Assembly (NCBI RefSeq): GCF_001425745.1
Contig: NZ_LMDF01000011.1
Span: forward strand, 257,746-321,745
DNA: 64,000 bases
From: Caulobacter sp. Root343
Lineage (GTDB): Bacteria > Pseudomonadota > Alphaproteobacteria > Caulobacterales > Caulobacteraceae
Direction of reading: 5' to 3'
Positions 27,074 through 35,893 of the stretch are shown here, one piece after another. How positions within the stretch are numbered: position 1 is the stretch's first letter; each line of letters opens with the position of its first letter. Under the pieces are notes generated by a model that was not told the DNA's origin, did not search any database, and saw only the letters and a program-made list of their open reading frames with translations. Position numbers and translations under genes: made by a program.

Positions 27074-28201
27074 ATGACCGACAAGAACATTACAAAAGAC
27101 GCCATGTACGACGCGGTGGCGCCGGACGACTTCGAGGCGATGCTCGAACTCGACCGCTACGGCAATCGTTCCAGCGCCTTCGACAAGATCATCTCGGCCA
27201 CCCACGACCATTTCTGGGATCCGCTGGACAAGGCCTATATCGACTTCGACGAGCCGTTCGACATGGAGAACCAGGCCCTGGTGCCCGAGGATCTCGTGAT
27301 CGCCCTGTCGACCGACTACGTCTCCGACCACCTGTCCGATCCCAAGCAGCGCATCCGCTTCATCAACCAGTCGGTGCTGCGCAGCTTCTCGTCGATCCTG
27401 CACGGCGAGCAGGGCGCGCTGAACCTGTCGGCCAGCCTGTGCCACGTGCTGAAGGACCAGGGCGCGCAGGAATACGCCGCCAACCAGACTCGCGAGGAAG
27501 CCCGCCACGTCACGGCCTTCGCCAAGTATATAAAGGCCCGCTGGGGCAAGCCGGTCGCGTGCGGCCCGGCCCTGCAGACCCTGCTGGTCGAGATCATCGG
27601 CGCGCCCGAGGTCTACAAGAAGATCATCGGCATGCAGATGCTGGTCGAGGGCCTGGCCATGGGCGCCTTCGCCACCTTCTACAACCAGATCCACGATCCG
27701 GTCGGCAAACGCCTGCTGCAGCTGGTGATGACCGACGAGGCCTTCCACCACAAGTTCGGGAAGATCTGGGCCGACCGCACGGTGCCCAAGCTGACACCCG
27801 AAGAGCACGCCATCATCGAGGACTGGGCGGCCCACTGCTTCCAGACCCTGCTGTTCAACCTGGTCTCGCCGCACCAGCAGCTGGACCTCTATGCCGAATT
27901 CGGCCTGGACCCCGACAAGGTGGTCGAGGAGTACGGGAAGATCATGACCGACGACCTGCGTCGGGAGAACATGAAGGAGCAGACCAACATCTTCCGGGTG
28001 CTGGTCAAGACCCTGCTCAACGCCGGCATCATCACCGACCGCACCCGCGCCTTCTACGCCATGTACGTCGACGTCGACGAGCTGAAGGCCGAGGGCGACC
28101 GGATGGTCGGCGACGACATCGCCGAGGAGGGCATCCGCCACCTGCAGGCCATCAACTTCAAGAACCGACCCGCGAATGGGGTCAGCATCGCGGCCGAATA
28201 G
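27074..28201 (+). CDS. Ferritin-like diiron-carboxylate protein (AurF/oxygenase-like)
   Basis: 375 residues, all-helical. Metal-ligand motifs of a four-helix diiron protein are visible: LHGEQGALN, EEARHVTAF (ExxRH), VEGLAMGAF and TDEAFHHKFG (DExxHH). This is the arrangement of AurF-like and related oxygenases or of R2-like ligand-binding oxidases. The reaction is unknown. Start 27074 follows GGGAG; an in-frame ATG at 27041 has no clear ribosome site. A GC-rich hairpin at 28224-28252 separates it from the downstream lipocalin gene. Confidence 0.75.
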   Translation: MTDKNITKDAMYDAVAPDDFEAMLELDRYGNRSSAFDKIISATHDHFWDPLDKAYIDFDEPFDMENQALVPEDLVIALSTDYVSDHLSDPKQRIRFINQSVLRSFSSILHGEQGALNLSASLCHVLKDQGAQEYAANQTREEARHVTAFAKYIKARWGKPVACGPALQTLLVEIIGAPEVYKKIIGMQMLVEGLAMGAFATFYNQIHDPVGKRLLQLVMTDEAFHHKFGKIWADRTVPKLTPEEHAIIEDWAAHCFQTLLFNLVSPHQQLDLYAEFGLDPDKVVEEYGKIMTDDLRRENMKEQTNIFRVLVKTLLNAGIITDRTRAFYAMYVDVDELKAEGDRMVGDDIAEEGIRHLQAINFKNRPANGVSIAAE

Positions 28202-28223
28202 GCCTCGAGGCTCGCTTTATCGA

Positions 28224-28252
28224 CCGCCCCGCCGGGAACGCCGACGGGGCGG
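28224..28252 (+). terminator. Terminator-like hairpin after the diiron gene
   Basis: CCGCCCCG (28224-28231) pairs with CGGGGCGG (28245-28252) around a 13-nt loop. A moderately T-rich stretch follows (TTCGCGTTT). It lies 23 bp past the stop codon. Confidence 0.65.
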
Positions 28253-28287
28253 TTCGCGTTTGGGCCAACCTGTAGCAAGGTGGGCTC

Positions 28288-28830
28288 ATGCGCCGGATCA
28301 AGACCACCGTCCTCGCCGTTATGGCCCTGGCCCTCGCCGCGAGCGCGGCGCTGGCCGGCGCTCCGCCGCCCGCCAAACCGGTCACCGCCGACTTCTATTC
28401 CGGACGCTGGTACGAGATCGCCCGCACGCCCAACTTCGGCCAGCGCGACTGCGAGGCTCCGACCACCGACTTCACCGCGCCAGACTCCAGTGCAAAGGAC
28501 GGCGCCAGCTTCAAGGTCCTCCAAACCTGCCGTCGTGGCGGGCCTCACGGGACTGAAAAGGTCTTCACCACCACCGGCCGGATCATCGACGGCAGCCAGA
28601 ACACCCGCTTCACGATGAGCTTCCTGGGGGGACTGAGGAAACAGGAATACTGGGTCCTCGACTGCGCCAACGATCACAGCTGGGCGATCATGGCCACGCC
28701 GGGCGGCAACTATGTGTGGCTGATCTCCCGCAAGCCCGACATGCCCGCCGCCACCAAGGCGGTGGCGATCGAGCGGGTGAAGGCGCTGGGCTACGAGAAG
28801 CTGGAATATCCGGAGCACCCGGCGGTGTGA
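28288..28830 (+). CDS. Lipocalin family protein (Blc-like)
   Basis: 180 residues with a signal peptide (VLAVMALALAASAALAGA) and the lipocalin G-x-W signature in SGRWYEIARTPN. The downstream pattern EYWVLDC...WAIMATPGGNYVWLISRKP matches bacterial lipocalins such as Blc, which bind lipids or lysophospholipids. There is no lipobox Cys at the cleavage site, so it is probably soluble in the periplasm. Two Cys (RDCEAP, QTCRRG) and LDC may form a disulphide. mmcB follows 29 bp downstream with its own SOS box. Confidence 0.88.
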   Translation: MRRIKTTVLAVMALALAASAALAGAPPPAKPVTADFYSGRWYEIARTPNFGQRDCEAPTTDFTAPDSSAKDGASFKVLQTCRRGGPHGTEKVFTTTGRIIDGSQNTRFTMSFLGGLRKQEYWVLDCANDHSWAIMATPGGNYVWLISRKPDMPAATKAVAIERVKALGYEKLEYPEHPAV

Positions 28831-28844
28831 CGGTCTTGATCCGC

Positions 28845-28859
28845 GAACAAAGCTGGAAC
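28845..28859 (+). promoter_or_regulatory. LexA (SOS) box of mmcB
   Basis: GAAC-AAAGCTG-GAAC is an exact match to the alphaproteobacterial LexA direct-repeat operator (GTTCN7GTTC read on the other strand). It ends immediately before the first possible mmcB start codon (28860) and lies between a TTGATC hexamer (28836-28841) and CATGAT (28859-28864), usable as -35/-10 with 17-bp spacing. Confidence 0.88.
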
Positions 28860-29327
28860 ATGATCCGGCCGATGGACGTGATCATCCAACTTCAGAGCCG
28901 CCCGGAGACCACCCTGGCCGTGACCCGGGGCGCCGCGCGGCTGCTGATCGACCTGGGCTATGCGCCGCTGGCCGAGGTCACCCTGCCCAATGGGCGGCGG
29001 GCCGACCTGATGGCGCTGGGGCCCAAGGGCGACATCCTGATCGTCGAGGTGAAGTCGGGGCTGGAGGATTTCCGGGTCGACCGGAAGTGGGGCGAATACG
29101 CGCCCTATTGCGACGCTTTCTACTTCGCCGTCGCGCCGCATTTTCCCGAGGGCGTCCTGCCCGAAGAGCCCGGCCTGGTGGTCGCCGACGGCTTCGGCGG
29201 CGCGGTCGTGCGCGAGGCGCCGCTCACGCCCCTGGCGCCGGCGCGTCGCAAGGCCCTGACCTTGGCGTTCGCGCGCCTCGCCGCCTTGCGGGCGGCGGGC
29301 GTGCAGGCCGAGCGCCTAAGCTTGTAG
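28860..29327 (+). CDS. mmcB: MmcB family DNA repair protein
   Basis: 155 residues, a PD-(D/E)xK nuclease-like fold with R-R-A-D49 and E63-V-K65 as probable active-site residues (RRADLMAL, LIVEVKSG). In Caulobacter, mmcB is an SOS gene needed for resistance to the cross-linker mitomycin C. Here an exact LexA box abuts the start, in agreement. If the -10 is CATGAT at 28859-28864, transcription would begin near the second ATG (28872, MDVIIQ), giving a leaderless mRNA; both starts are possible. It converges on the small DUF883-like gene six bases away. Confidence 0.9.
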   Translation: MIRPMDVIIQLQSRPETTLAVTRGAARLLIDLGYAPLAEVTLPNGRRADLMALGPKGDILIVEVKSGLEDFRVDRKWGEYAPYCDAFYFAVAPHFPEGVLPEEPGLVVADGFGGAVVREAPLTPLAPARRKALTLAFARLAALRAAGVQAERLSL

Positions 29328-29332
29328 TTCAG

Positions 29333-29659
29333 TTAGTCGAGATTGCGGGCGATCAGGAAACCGATGCCCAGCCCGATCGCGAACGCGCCGACAGCCACGC
29401 CGATCGGGTGCTCCTCGGCGGCGGTGTGGGCCACCTTGGCCTTCTCGCTGGTCCAGGCCGCGCCGACCTTGGCCTTCTCGGCCGCGAAGGTGCGGGTCTG
29501 CTGGGCCACCTCGGTGGCGGTCTCGCGCGCGGACTTCACGGCCTTGCTGACCGCTTCCTTGGCGCGCTTGGTCTTTTCGGCGGCCGCGGTCTTGACGCCA
29601 TCGGCGGCGGCGGCGGCCGACGAGGTGTCCGTCGGGTAGGGGCTGGTGAGGTCAGTCAT
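29333..29659 (-). CDS. DUF883/ElaB-YqjD-like membrane-anchored helical protein
   Basis: 108 residues. A short N-terminus leads into a long amphipathic Ala/Lys/Glu helix (~20-75: EKTKRAKEAVSKAVKSA, TATEVAQQTRTFAAEKAKV) and a C-terminal membrane helix (VAVGAFAIGLGIGFLIARN) ending in Asn-Leu-Asp. This is the ElaB/YqjD/DUF883 layout; the E. coli members are tail-anchored and bind ribosomes in stationary phase. AGGAG precedes the ATG at 29659. It lies downstream of recQ on the same strand, 47 bp away, and may be co-transcribed. Confidence 0.8.
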   Translation of the reverse strand: MTDLTSPYPTDTSSAAAAADGVKTAAAEKTKRAKEAVSKAVKSARETATEVAQQTRTFAAEKAKVGAAWTSEKAKVAHTAAEEHPIGVAVGAFAIGLGIGFLIARNLD

Positions 29660-29706
29660 GGGGGAAGCTCCTCGGCTTGACCCGCTACCAACACCCGGCG
29701 GCCGGT

Positions 29707-31641
29707 TTAGTTCTCCCGCACCACCTTCAAAACCGCTTCGCCGTAGCGATCCAGCTTGCCCTGGCCCACGCCGCCGGCCTTGCCCAGGGCCGCCAGGGTG
29801 GCCGGGCGCGCGGCGGCGATCTCGGCCAGGGTGGCGTCGTGGAAGATGACATAGGGCGGCACGTGCTGGGCCTGGGCCTGTTCCTTGCGCCACGACCGCA
29901 GCGCCTCGAACAGCACCTGGTTCTCGGCCGGAATGGTCAGGGCCTTGCCCTCGCGGCGCTTGCGCACGGCCCCGCCAGCCCGGCCGCCGGTCTCGGCGGC
30001 CTCGACCATCTGCCGCAGGGCCACCCGCCGCTCGCTGCGATAGACCTGACGCACGCCCTCGACGTCGCCCAGACCGATCAGCGGACGGCCGTCGTTGGGA
30101 TCCTCGCGCAGCAGGCCTTCGAAGATCAGGGTGTCGAACAGGTCGCGCCAGGCCGGCTGGCTGAGTTCGCGGCCAATGCCGAAGGTCGGCAGCTGGGCTT
30201 CCTGGGGCGTGACGTCCTTGGTCTTGCCCAGCAGGTGTTCGATCAGCCGCCCGCGCCCGAAGCGGCCGCCCATGCGGTGGACGGCCGACAGGGCCTTCTG
30301 CGCCGCCTCGGTGGCGTCGATCCCGGTCGGCGGCGAGACGCAGATGTCGCAAACCCCGCAGCGGTCCACGCCCTCCTCGCCGAAATAGCGGCGGACAGCG
30401 GCGGCGCGGCAGGTGACGCCCTCAAGCATCGCATAGAACTGGCGCAGCTTCCTCGCTTGGGCCTGCTTGACCTCGTCGGGGGCGTCCTTGGTCTCGATCC
30501 GACGGCCGGCCCACGCCATGTCGGCCGAGCCGTACAGGGTGATGCCCTCGGCCGGCTGGCCGTCGCGGCCGGCGCGGCCGACCTCCTGCCAATAGGCCTC
30601 GATGGCGGCCGGCGGGTCGGCGTGGATCACGAAGCGGACGTCGGGCTTGTCGACGCCCATGCCGAACGCAATGGTCGCCACCATCACCGCCGCGTCGGCC
30701 TCCAGGAAGTCCTCCAGCCGGCGGGCGCGGACGGCCTTGTCGAGGCCGGCGTGGTAGGCCACGGCCGGCACGCCCTCGGCGTTCAGCTTCTCGGCCAGTT
30801 TCTCGGTGGAGTCGCGGCTGCCGGCATAGACCACCCCGGCCCGGCCGGGCCGCTCCAGGACCAGCTCGACCACCCGGTCATGGCCCTTGCCGCGCTTGCG
30901 CTCGGCGAACAGGGCCAGCTCTGGACGCGCGAAGCTGTCGACGAACTCCGCCGCGCCCTGCAGGCGCAGCTCGGCGCGGATGTCGTCACGGGTGCGAGCG
31001 TCGGCGGTGGCGGTGACCGCCAGGCGTGGAACGTTCGGGAACAGCTCGGCCAGCCGCCCCATCATCCGGTATTCGGGCCGGAAGTCGTGGCCCCACTGGC
31101 TGACGCAGTGAGCCTCGTCGACCGCGACCAGGGCCAGCGGCGTGCGGGACAGCCGATCCAGCATCCACGGCTGCATCAGGCCTTCCGGCGACAGGTAGAG
31201 CATGTCCACCTCGCCGGCGTCGATGCGCCGCCAGATGTCGGCGCGCTCGTCCATCGAGACGTTGCTGTCCAGCCGCTCGGCCGCCACGCCCGCCTGGCGC
31301 AGGCCCTGGACCTGGTCGGCCATCAGGGCGATCAGCGGCGAGATCACCAGGCCCAGGCCCGGCCGGATCAGCGACGGGATCTGGTAGCACAGGCTCTTGC
31401 CGCCGCCGGTCGGCAGCACGGCCATGGCGCTGTGGCCGGCCAAGATCTCGCTGATCACCCCGGCCTGCATGCCTCGGAAGTCGGCATGGCCAAAAGTGCG
31501 CCGCAGGACGTCGCGGGCGTGGTCTAGCTCTGGAGAATCGGGAGGAACATACACGGGGGTTCTTTTGGCAGCCTCGGACGGCGAGGCCAAGCCGGACGGG
31601 ACGACTTCGGAGACCGCTTGTGACGAGGCCAAGACCGTCAT
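29707..31641 (-). CDS. recQ: ATP-dependent DNA helicase RecQ
   Basis: 644 residues, the usual RecQ length. Superfamily-2 motifs are present: GMQAGVISEIL (motif 0), TGGGKS (I), VDEAHC (II), TATAD (III) and QEVGRAGRDG (VI). The RQC zinc site is in CGVCDIC with an upstream Cys (GVTCRAA), and an HRDC domain closes the protein (~560-640). It unwinds DNA 3' to 5' in recombinational repair. It is divergent from the PBP1A gene, with a 169-bp shared promoter region. An imperfect LexA-like box (GTTCN7GTTT, 31646-31660) lies just upstream. Confidence 0.95.
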   Translation of the reverse strand: MTVLASSQAVSEVVPSGLASPSEAAKRTPVYVPPDSPELDHARDVLRRTFGHADFRGMQAGVISEILAGHSAMAVLPTGGGKSLCYQIPSLIRPGLGLVISPLIALMADQVQGLRQAGVAAERLDSNVSMDERADIWRRIDAGEVDMLYLSPEGLMQPWMLDRLSRTPLALVAVDEAHCVSQWGHDFRPEYRMMGRLAELFPNVPRLAVTATADARTRDDIRAELRLQGAAEFVDSFARPELALFAERKRGKGHDRVVELVLERPGRAGVVYAGSRDSTEKLAEKLNAEGVPAVAYHAGLDKAVRARRLEDFLEADAAVMVATIAFGMGVDKPDVRFVIHADPPAAIEAYWQEVGRAGRDGQPAEGITLYGSADMAWAGRRIETKDAPDEVKQAQARKLRQFYAMLEGVTCRAAAVRRYFGEEGVDRCGVCDICVSPPTGIDATEAAQKALSAVHRMGGRFGRGRLIEHLLGKTKDVTPQEAQLPTFGIGRELSQPAWRDLFDTLIFEGLLREDPNDGRPLIGLGDVEGVRQVYRSERRVALRQMVEAAETGGRAGGAVRKRREGKALTIPAENQVLFEALRSWRKEQAQAQHVPPYVIFHDATLAEIAAARPATLAALGKAGGVGQGKLDRYGEAVLKVVREN

Positions 31642-31810
31642 GATCGTTCGCTGTTTGTTTCCTCAATTATAGGTGGCAACATGGCGCCAAGAGACCGCCG
31701 CCACAAGCGCGCCTTAAGCTTCGTTCACTTCTCGTCAATCTTGTCGCGCGTTGTGTGGGCTTGGGCTAAACCGAACGCGCTTCACAAGGCGCGCAGGATA
31801 CAGGACGACC

Positions 31811-33772
31811 ATGGCGAACGGACCTTTTGGCGGGAACAAGGCGGCCAAGCCGCAGCGCACCCCGCTCCAGGCCCTGGTCTATTGGGGGACGGTCCTGGGC
31901 GTCTGGGGCCTGATCTTCGTCGTCGCCTTCTTCGCGGTGTTCGCCAGCGACCTGCCGGATACGTCCAAGCTCTACGACGTCAAGCGCCAGCCCTCGATCA
32001 ACTATCTGGACCGCTCGGGCGCCCTGTTGGCCGTGCGCGGCAGCCAGTACGCGCCGCCGGTCGATATCGACGCCCTGCCGAAATACGTGCCGGCCGCCTT
32101 CGTGGCGATCGAGGACCGCCAGTTCTACCATCACTTCGGCTTCAACCCCTGGGGCATCATGCGGTCGCTGGCGTGGAACGCCACCCATGACGGTCCCCAG
32201 CGCGGCGGCTCGACCATCACCCAGCAGCTGGCCCGCAACCTGTTCCTGAGCCCGGCCCAGAACTACCGGCGCAAGGCCCAGGAGCTGATCCTGGCCGTCT
32301 GGCTGGAGATGAAGTTCTCCAAGAAGCAGATCCTGGCCCTGTACATGAACCGGGTCTATTTCGGGGCCGGCGCCTACGGCATCGAGGCCGCCTCGCAACG
32401 CTATTTCAACAAGCCCGCCGACCAGCTGACCATCGGCGAAGCCGCTCTGCTGGCCGGCATGATGAAGGGCCCGGCCCGCTATTCGCCGGTCTCGGCCAAG
32501 GAGCGCGCCGCCCGCCGCGCCACGATCGTCCTCGACGAGATGGTGCGCATCAAGGCCATCACGGCCGAGGAACGCGACGAGGCCTTCCGCACCCCGGTGC
32601 AGGTCTCGGCCACCCTGGCCAACCAGCGCGCCCAGTATTTCACCGACTTCATCGACGCCCAGGTTCGCTCGCTGGTCGGCGAACCGACCGAGGACCTGGT
32701 GGTCGAGACCACGCTGGACCTGCCGATCCAGGTCTCGGCCGAACGCGCCGTGAAGCTGGGCGTCGAGGGCCACGGGGCGCAAGGCGTGCAGCAGGCGGCC
32801 CTGGTGGCCATCGACGGCGAAGGCCGCATCCGCGCCTATGTCGGCGGGGCCGACTATGCCGACAGCCAGTTCGACCGCGCCACCACCGCCCGCCGCCAGG
32901 CCGGTTCGGCCTTCAAGCCGTTCGTCTACCTGACCGCCATGGAGCAGGGCCGCACCCCGTCGGTGATGGTCGTCGACGAGCCGGTCAAGATCGGCAATTG
33001 GGAGCCGAAGAACTACACCAACAAGTACCTGGGTCCGATGACCCTGCAGACGGCCCTGTCCCAGTCGATCAACACGGTCGCCGCGCGCCTGGCCAACGAG
33101 GTCGGCACCAGCAACGTCGCCGCCACCGCCCGCCGGCTCGGCATCACCAGCAAGATCCAGCTGGACCCGTCGATGGCCCTGGGCGCGGTCGAGGTCTCGC
33201 CGATGGAGATGGCCCAGGCCTACGCCCCATTCTCGAACGGCGGCTTCCTGGCCAAGGGCTACGGCATCGAACGCATCCGCACCGCCAGCGGCAAGGTGCT
33301 GTACGATCACAGCGTCGAGAAGCAGGCCCGCTCGGCCGTGATCGGCTCGCCGGCCCTGCAGTACATGAACCAGATGATGCGCCAGGTCGTGGCCGCGGGC
33401 ACCGGCACGCGCGCCAAGGTCGCCGGCTACGACATCGCCGGCAAGACCGGCACGACCAGCGACTACAAGGACGCCTGGTTCGTCGGCTATACCGGCGGCT
33501 TCGTCACCGCCGTCTGGACCGGTAAGGACGACAACACCCCGATGAAGCGGGTCACCGGCGGCGGCGCTCCCGCCGAGGTCTGGCGCACCTTCATGGCCGC
33601 CGCCCTGCCCCGCCTGAAGGCCACCCCGATCCCCGGCGGCGTGGTCGAGCCTCCGCCGATCGCCCCGACCGATCCGATCGGCGATCTGATCGATCCGGCC
33701 CCGACGCCGGAAGGCCCGGCCGCCGAAACCCCGCAAGGCGCGCCGCCGCCGGCCGATCAGTTGCCTTACTAG
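31811..33772 (+). CDS. Class A penicillin-binding protein (PBP1A type)
   Basis: 653 residues: an N-terminal membrane helix (~22-45), a GT51 glycosyltransferase domain with catalytic E101 (AIEDRQFYHHFG) and RGGSTITQQLARN, then a transpeptidase domain with S366-A-F-K369, S419-I-N421 and K545-T-G-T, followed by a Pro-rich C-terminal tail. It polymerises and cross-links peptidoglycan in the periplasm. I chose ATG 31811 as the start (MANGPFGG); the frame is open further upstream. It is an ordinary bifunctional PBP, unlike the PBP of the operon at 18559. Its stop shares CTAG with the convergent YgjP-like gene. Confidence 0.95.
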   Translation: MANGPFGGNKAAKPQRTPLQALVYWGTVLGVWGLIFVVAFFAVFASDLPDTSKLYDVKRQPSINYLDRSGALLAVRGSQYAPPVDIDALPKYVPAAFVAIEDRQFYHHFGFNPWGIMRSLAWNATHDGPQRGGSTITQQLARNLFLSPAQNYRRKAQELILAVWLEMKFSKKQILALYMNRVYFGAGAYGIEAASQRYFNKPADQLTIGEAALLAGMMKGPARYSPVSAKERAARRATIVLDEMVRIKAITAEERDEAFRTPVQVSATLANQRAQYFTDFIDAQVRSLVGEPTEDLVVETTLDLPIQVSAERAVKLGVEGHGAQGVQQAALVAIDGEGRIRAYVGGADYADSQFDRATTARRQAGSAFKPFVYLTAMEQGRTPSVMVVDEPVKIGNWEPKNYTNKYLGPMTLQTALSQSINTVAARLANEVGTSNVAATARRLGITSKIQLDPSMALGAVEVSPMEMAQAYAPFSNGGFLAKGYGIERIRTASGKVLYDHSVEKQARSAVIGSPALQYMNQMMRQVVAAGTGTRAKVAGYDIAGKTGTTSDYKDAWFVGYTGGFVTAVWTGKDDNTPMKRVTGGGAPAEVWRTFMAAALPRLKATPIPGGVVEPPPIAPTDPIGDLIDPAPTPEGPAAETPQGAPPPADQLPY

Positions 33773-34488
33773 GCGGAAATCGCGTGCAGCTCCGCCGCGT
33801 GGGCGCGCAGCCACGCGCGGTGGGGCGCGGGATCGCCGACCAGCTGGTGGCATAGGGCCCAGAAGCGTGGTCCGTGATTGGCCTCGATCAGGTGGGCGCA
33901 CTCGTGGGCGACGACATAGTCGGCCACCGCCGCCGGGGCCAGGATCAGCCGCCAGCTGTAGCGGATCGCCGCCGGCGCCCGCGGCGTGGCCGGCCGGCAC
34001 GAGCCCCAGCGCGCCTTGGGATCGGCGATCGCCACCGAGGGCATCGGCCGGTTCAGGGCCGCGGCATGGACGGCGGTGCGCTCGGTCAGCACCGTCAGGG
34101 CCTGGCGCTTGGCCAGGCGGATGACCTTCAGGCCCCAGTTGGCGTCATCGGGCGCGATGATGCGGTCACCGTCGATGCGGGCCCGGCCGGGACCGACCTC
34201 CAGCCGGTAGGGCTGGCCGTAGAGGCGCAGGATCCCGCCCGGGGCCAGGCTCATCCGCTCGGGCAGGGCGGCCAGCTGCTTGGCGATCCAGCCGGATTTT
34301 TCCTGGGCGAAGGCGACAGCCTCGTTCAGGCGGCGGGGCGTGGGGGCCAGGGCGACGATCTCGGACTTGGCGCGGTCGACGCGCAGCGACACGCGCCGCG
34401 CCCGGCCGTCCACCCGCAGGCGAACGGGCCAGCCGCCGATCTCCAGTCGATCACCGTCGGAAAAACGTTGGGCCTTGAGCGCGAACAT
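33769..34488 (-). CDS. M48/YgjP-type (DUF45, SprT-like) metallopeptidase
   Basis: 239 residues with the zinc-binding HECAHLIEANHGPRFW (HExxH, third ligand His shortly after), preceded by the DUF45 pattern RWGSC and IRYSWRLILAP. This matches the YgjP/WLM-type family of cytoplasmic putative metallopeptidases; the substrate is unknown. The N-terminal half is a beta-rich domain (LRVDGRARRVSLRVDRAK). It converges on the PBP1A gene with a 4-bp CTAG overlap. Confidence 0.88.
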   Translation of the reverse strand: MFALKAQRFSDGDRLEIGGWPVRLRVDGRARRVSLRVDRAKSEIVALAPTPRRLNEAVAFAQEKSGWIAKQLAALPERMSLAPGGILRLYGQPYRLEVGPGRARIDGDRIIAPDDANWGLKVIRLAKRQALTVLTERTAVHAAALNRPMPSVAIADPKARWGSCRPATPRAPAAIRYSWRLILAPAAVADYVVAHECAHLIEANHGPRFWALCHQLVGDPAPHRAWLRAHAAELHAISA

Positions 34489-34513
34489 CGGGCCCTAAGA
34501 TCGTGCGCGCCGG

Positions 34514-34537
34514 GGCCGGCCGCAAGCCGGCCTTTTT
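34514..34537 (+). terminator. Terminator-like hairpin with T-run on the plus strand
   Basis: GGCCGGC, loop CGCAA, GCCGGCC, then TTTTTCTT. The orientation would stop plus-strand transcription, yet both flanking genes read on the minus strand. It may block antisense transcription running on from PBP1A into phaZ. Part of the sequence (CCGGGGCCGGCCGCA) recurs at about 34565. Confidence 0.45.
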
Positions 34538-34598
34538 CTTACTTGGAAGACCCCGACCAACGGCCGGGGCCGGCCGCAGGCGACCGTGACGCCTAGCC

Positions 34599-35861
34599 TC
34601 AAGCCTCTTCTTCGAAGTTCGGGTCGCATTTGCGGATGAAGGCCCGCACGCGCGGATAGATCTCCTCGCGGAACCGGCGGCCGTTGAACACGCCGTAGTG
34701 GCCGACGTCGGGCTGCACATAGTCCAGCTTCAGATCCTCGGGGATGTTCGCGCACAGGCCGTGGGCGGCCTGGGTCTGGCCGATGCCGGAGATGTCGTCG
34801 TTCTCGCCCTCGACGGTCATCAGGCCGATGTCGGTGATCGCCTCGGGCTTCACCCGCTCGCCGCGATGCATCAGTTCGCCCTTGGGCAGCAGATACTGCT
34901 GGAAGACGATGTCGATGGTCTGGAGGTAGAACTCCTCGGTCAGGTCCAGGACCGACAGGTACTCGTCGTAGAACTCGAGATGCTTGTCGGCGCTGTCGCC
35001 GTCGCCCTTCACCAGGTCGTTGAAGTAGCGGCGGTGAGCCTCCTGGTGGCGCTCGGCGTTCATGCTCATGAAGCTGGCCAGCTGGACGAAGCCCGGATAG
35101 ACGCGCCGGCCCGCGCCCGGATAGGGCGGCGGCACCGTGTAGATCATGTTCGACTGGAACCAGGTGAACGGCTTTTCCTCGGCCAGCTGGTTGGTCACGG
35201 TCGGCGACAGGCGCGCGTCGATCGGCGAGCCCATGAAGGTCATGCTGGCCGGGCGCGAAGGGTGGTTCTGCTCGGCCATCAGGGCGGCGGCGGCCAGCAC
35301 CGGCGGCCCGGGCTGGCAGACGGCCACCACGTTCGGGCGCGGCCCCAGAACCGACAGCATCTGGATGATGTGGTCGATATAGTCGTGGAAGTCGAAGCGG
35401 CCTTCCAGCACCGACACGTCGCGGGCGTTGACCCAGTCGACGATGAACACGGCGTGGTCGGGCAGGAACGCCTCGACCGTGCCGCGCAGCAGGGTGGCGT
35501 AGTGGCCCGACAGCGGGGCCACAATCAGCACGGCCGGATCCAGCGAGAACTTGCCGGCCCGGCGCATGTCGGCCATGTCGCGGTCGAACTGGATGACCCG
35601 CGCCCAGGGGCTTTCCCAGACCACGGTCGGACGCACGCGGACGTCGACCTGGCCGACCTTGATCGAGTCGATGTTCCAGCGCGGCTTGCCGTAGCGCCGG
35701 GTGATATTGGCGAACAGGTCCGCGCCGGCGTGCATTCGCCGGCCCAGGGCCGTGTCCCCGGCCGGATTCAGCGGCGATCCCCAGAAGTCCCGGGCCGCCA
35801 GCGCCATCCGGCGCATGGGAGTCGAGGCGTAATAGGCCGCCTCATGTAGGGCGTAGAGCAT
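34599..35861 (-). CDS. phaZ: Intracellular polyhydroxyalkanoate depolymerase PhaZ
   Basis: 420 residues. It degrades stored poly-3-hydroxybutyrate granules in the cytoplasm. The lipase-box-like nucleophile elbow uses Cys (VAVCQPGPPVLAAA) as in Cupriavidus PhaZ1; an acidic residue in GENDDISG and His in VGHYGVFNGRRF complete the triad. The N-terminal MLYALHEAAYYASTPMR is typical. I chose ATG 35861; an in-frame start further upstream lies inside the operator palindrome. The palindrome at 35871-35893 suggests control by the polymer-sensing repressor PhaR. Confidence 0.93.
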   Translation of the reverse strand: MLYALHEAAYYASTPMRRMALAARDFWGSPLNPAGDTALGRRMHAGADLFANITRRYGKPRWNIDSIKVGQVDVRVRPTVVWESPWARVIQFDRDMADMRRAGKFSLDPAVLIVAPLSGHYATLLRGTVEAFLPDHAVFIVDWVNARDVSVLEGRFDFHDYIDHIIQMLSVLGPRPNVVAVCQPGPPVLAAAALMAEQNHPSRPASMTFMGSPIDARLSPTVTNQLAEEKPFTWFQSNMIYTVPPPYPGAGRRVYPGFVQLASFMSMNAERHQEAHRRYFNDLVKGDGDSADKHLEFYDEYLSVLDLTEEFYLQTIDIVFQQYLLPKGELMHRGERVKPEAITDIGLMTVEGENDDISGIGQTQAAHGLCANIPEDLKLDYVQPDVGHYGVFNGRRFREEIYPRVRAFIRKCDPNFEEEA

Positions 35862-35870
35862 GGCGCACTC

Positions 35871-35893
35871 GCTATGTTGCATCGCAACATAGC
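35871..35893 (-). promoter_or_regulatory. Perfect 10-bp inverted repeat before phaZ (PhaR-like operator)
   Basis: GCTATGTTGC, spacer ATC, GCAACATAGC, 10-32 bp upstream of the phaZ start. The core TTGC-N3-GCAA fits the TGC-N3/4-GCA type of site bound by PhaR repressors of PHB metabolism in alphaproteobacteria. The symmetry is seen directly; the regulator is inferred from the target gene. Confidence 0.7.

Noticed and set aside
31646..31660. LexA-like box GTTCN7GTTT upstream of recQ
   Set aside because: One mismatch in the second half-site; such near matches arise by chance and recQ is not a standard SOS gene in this group.
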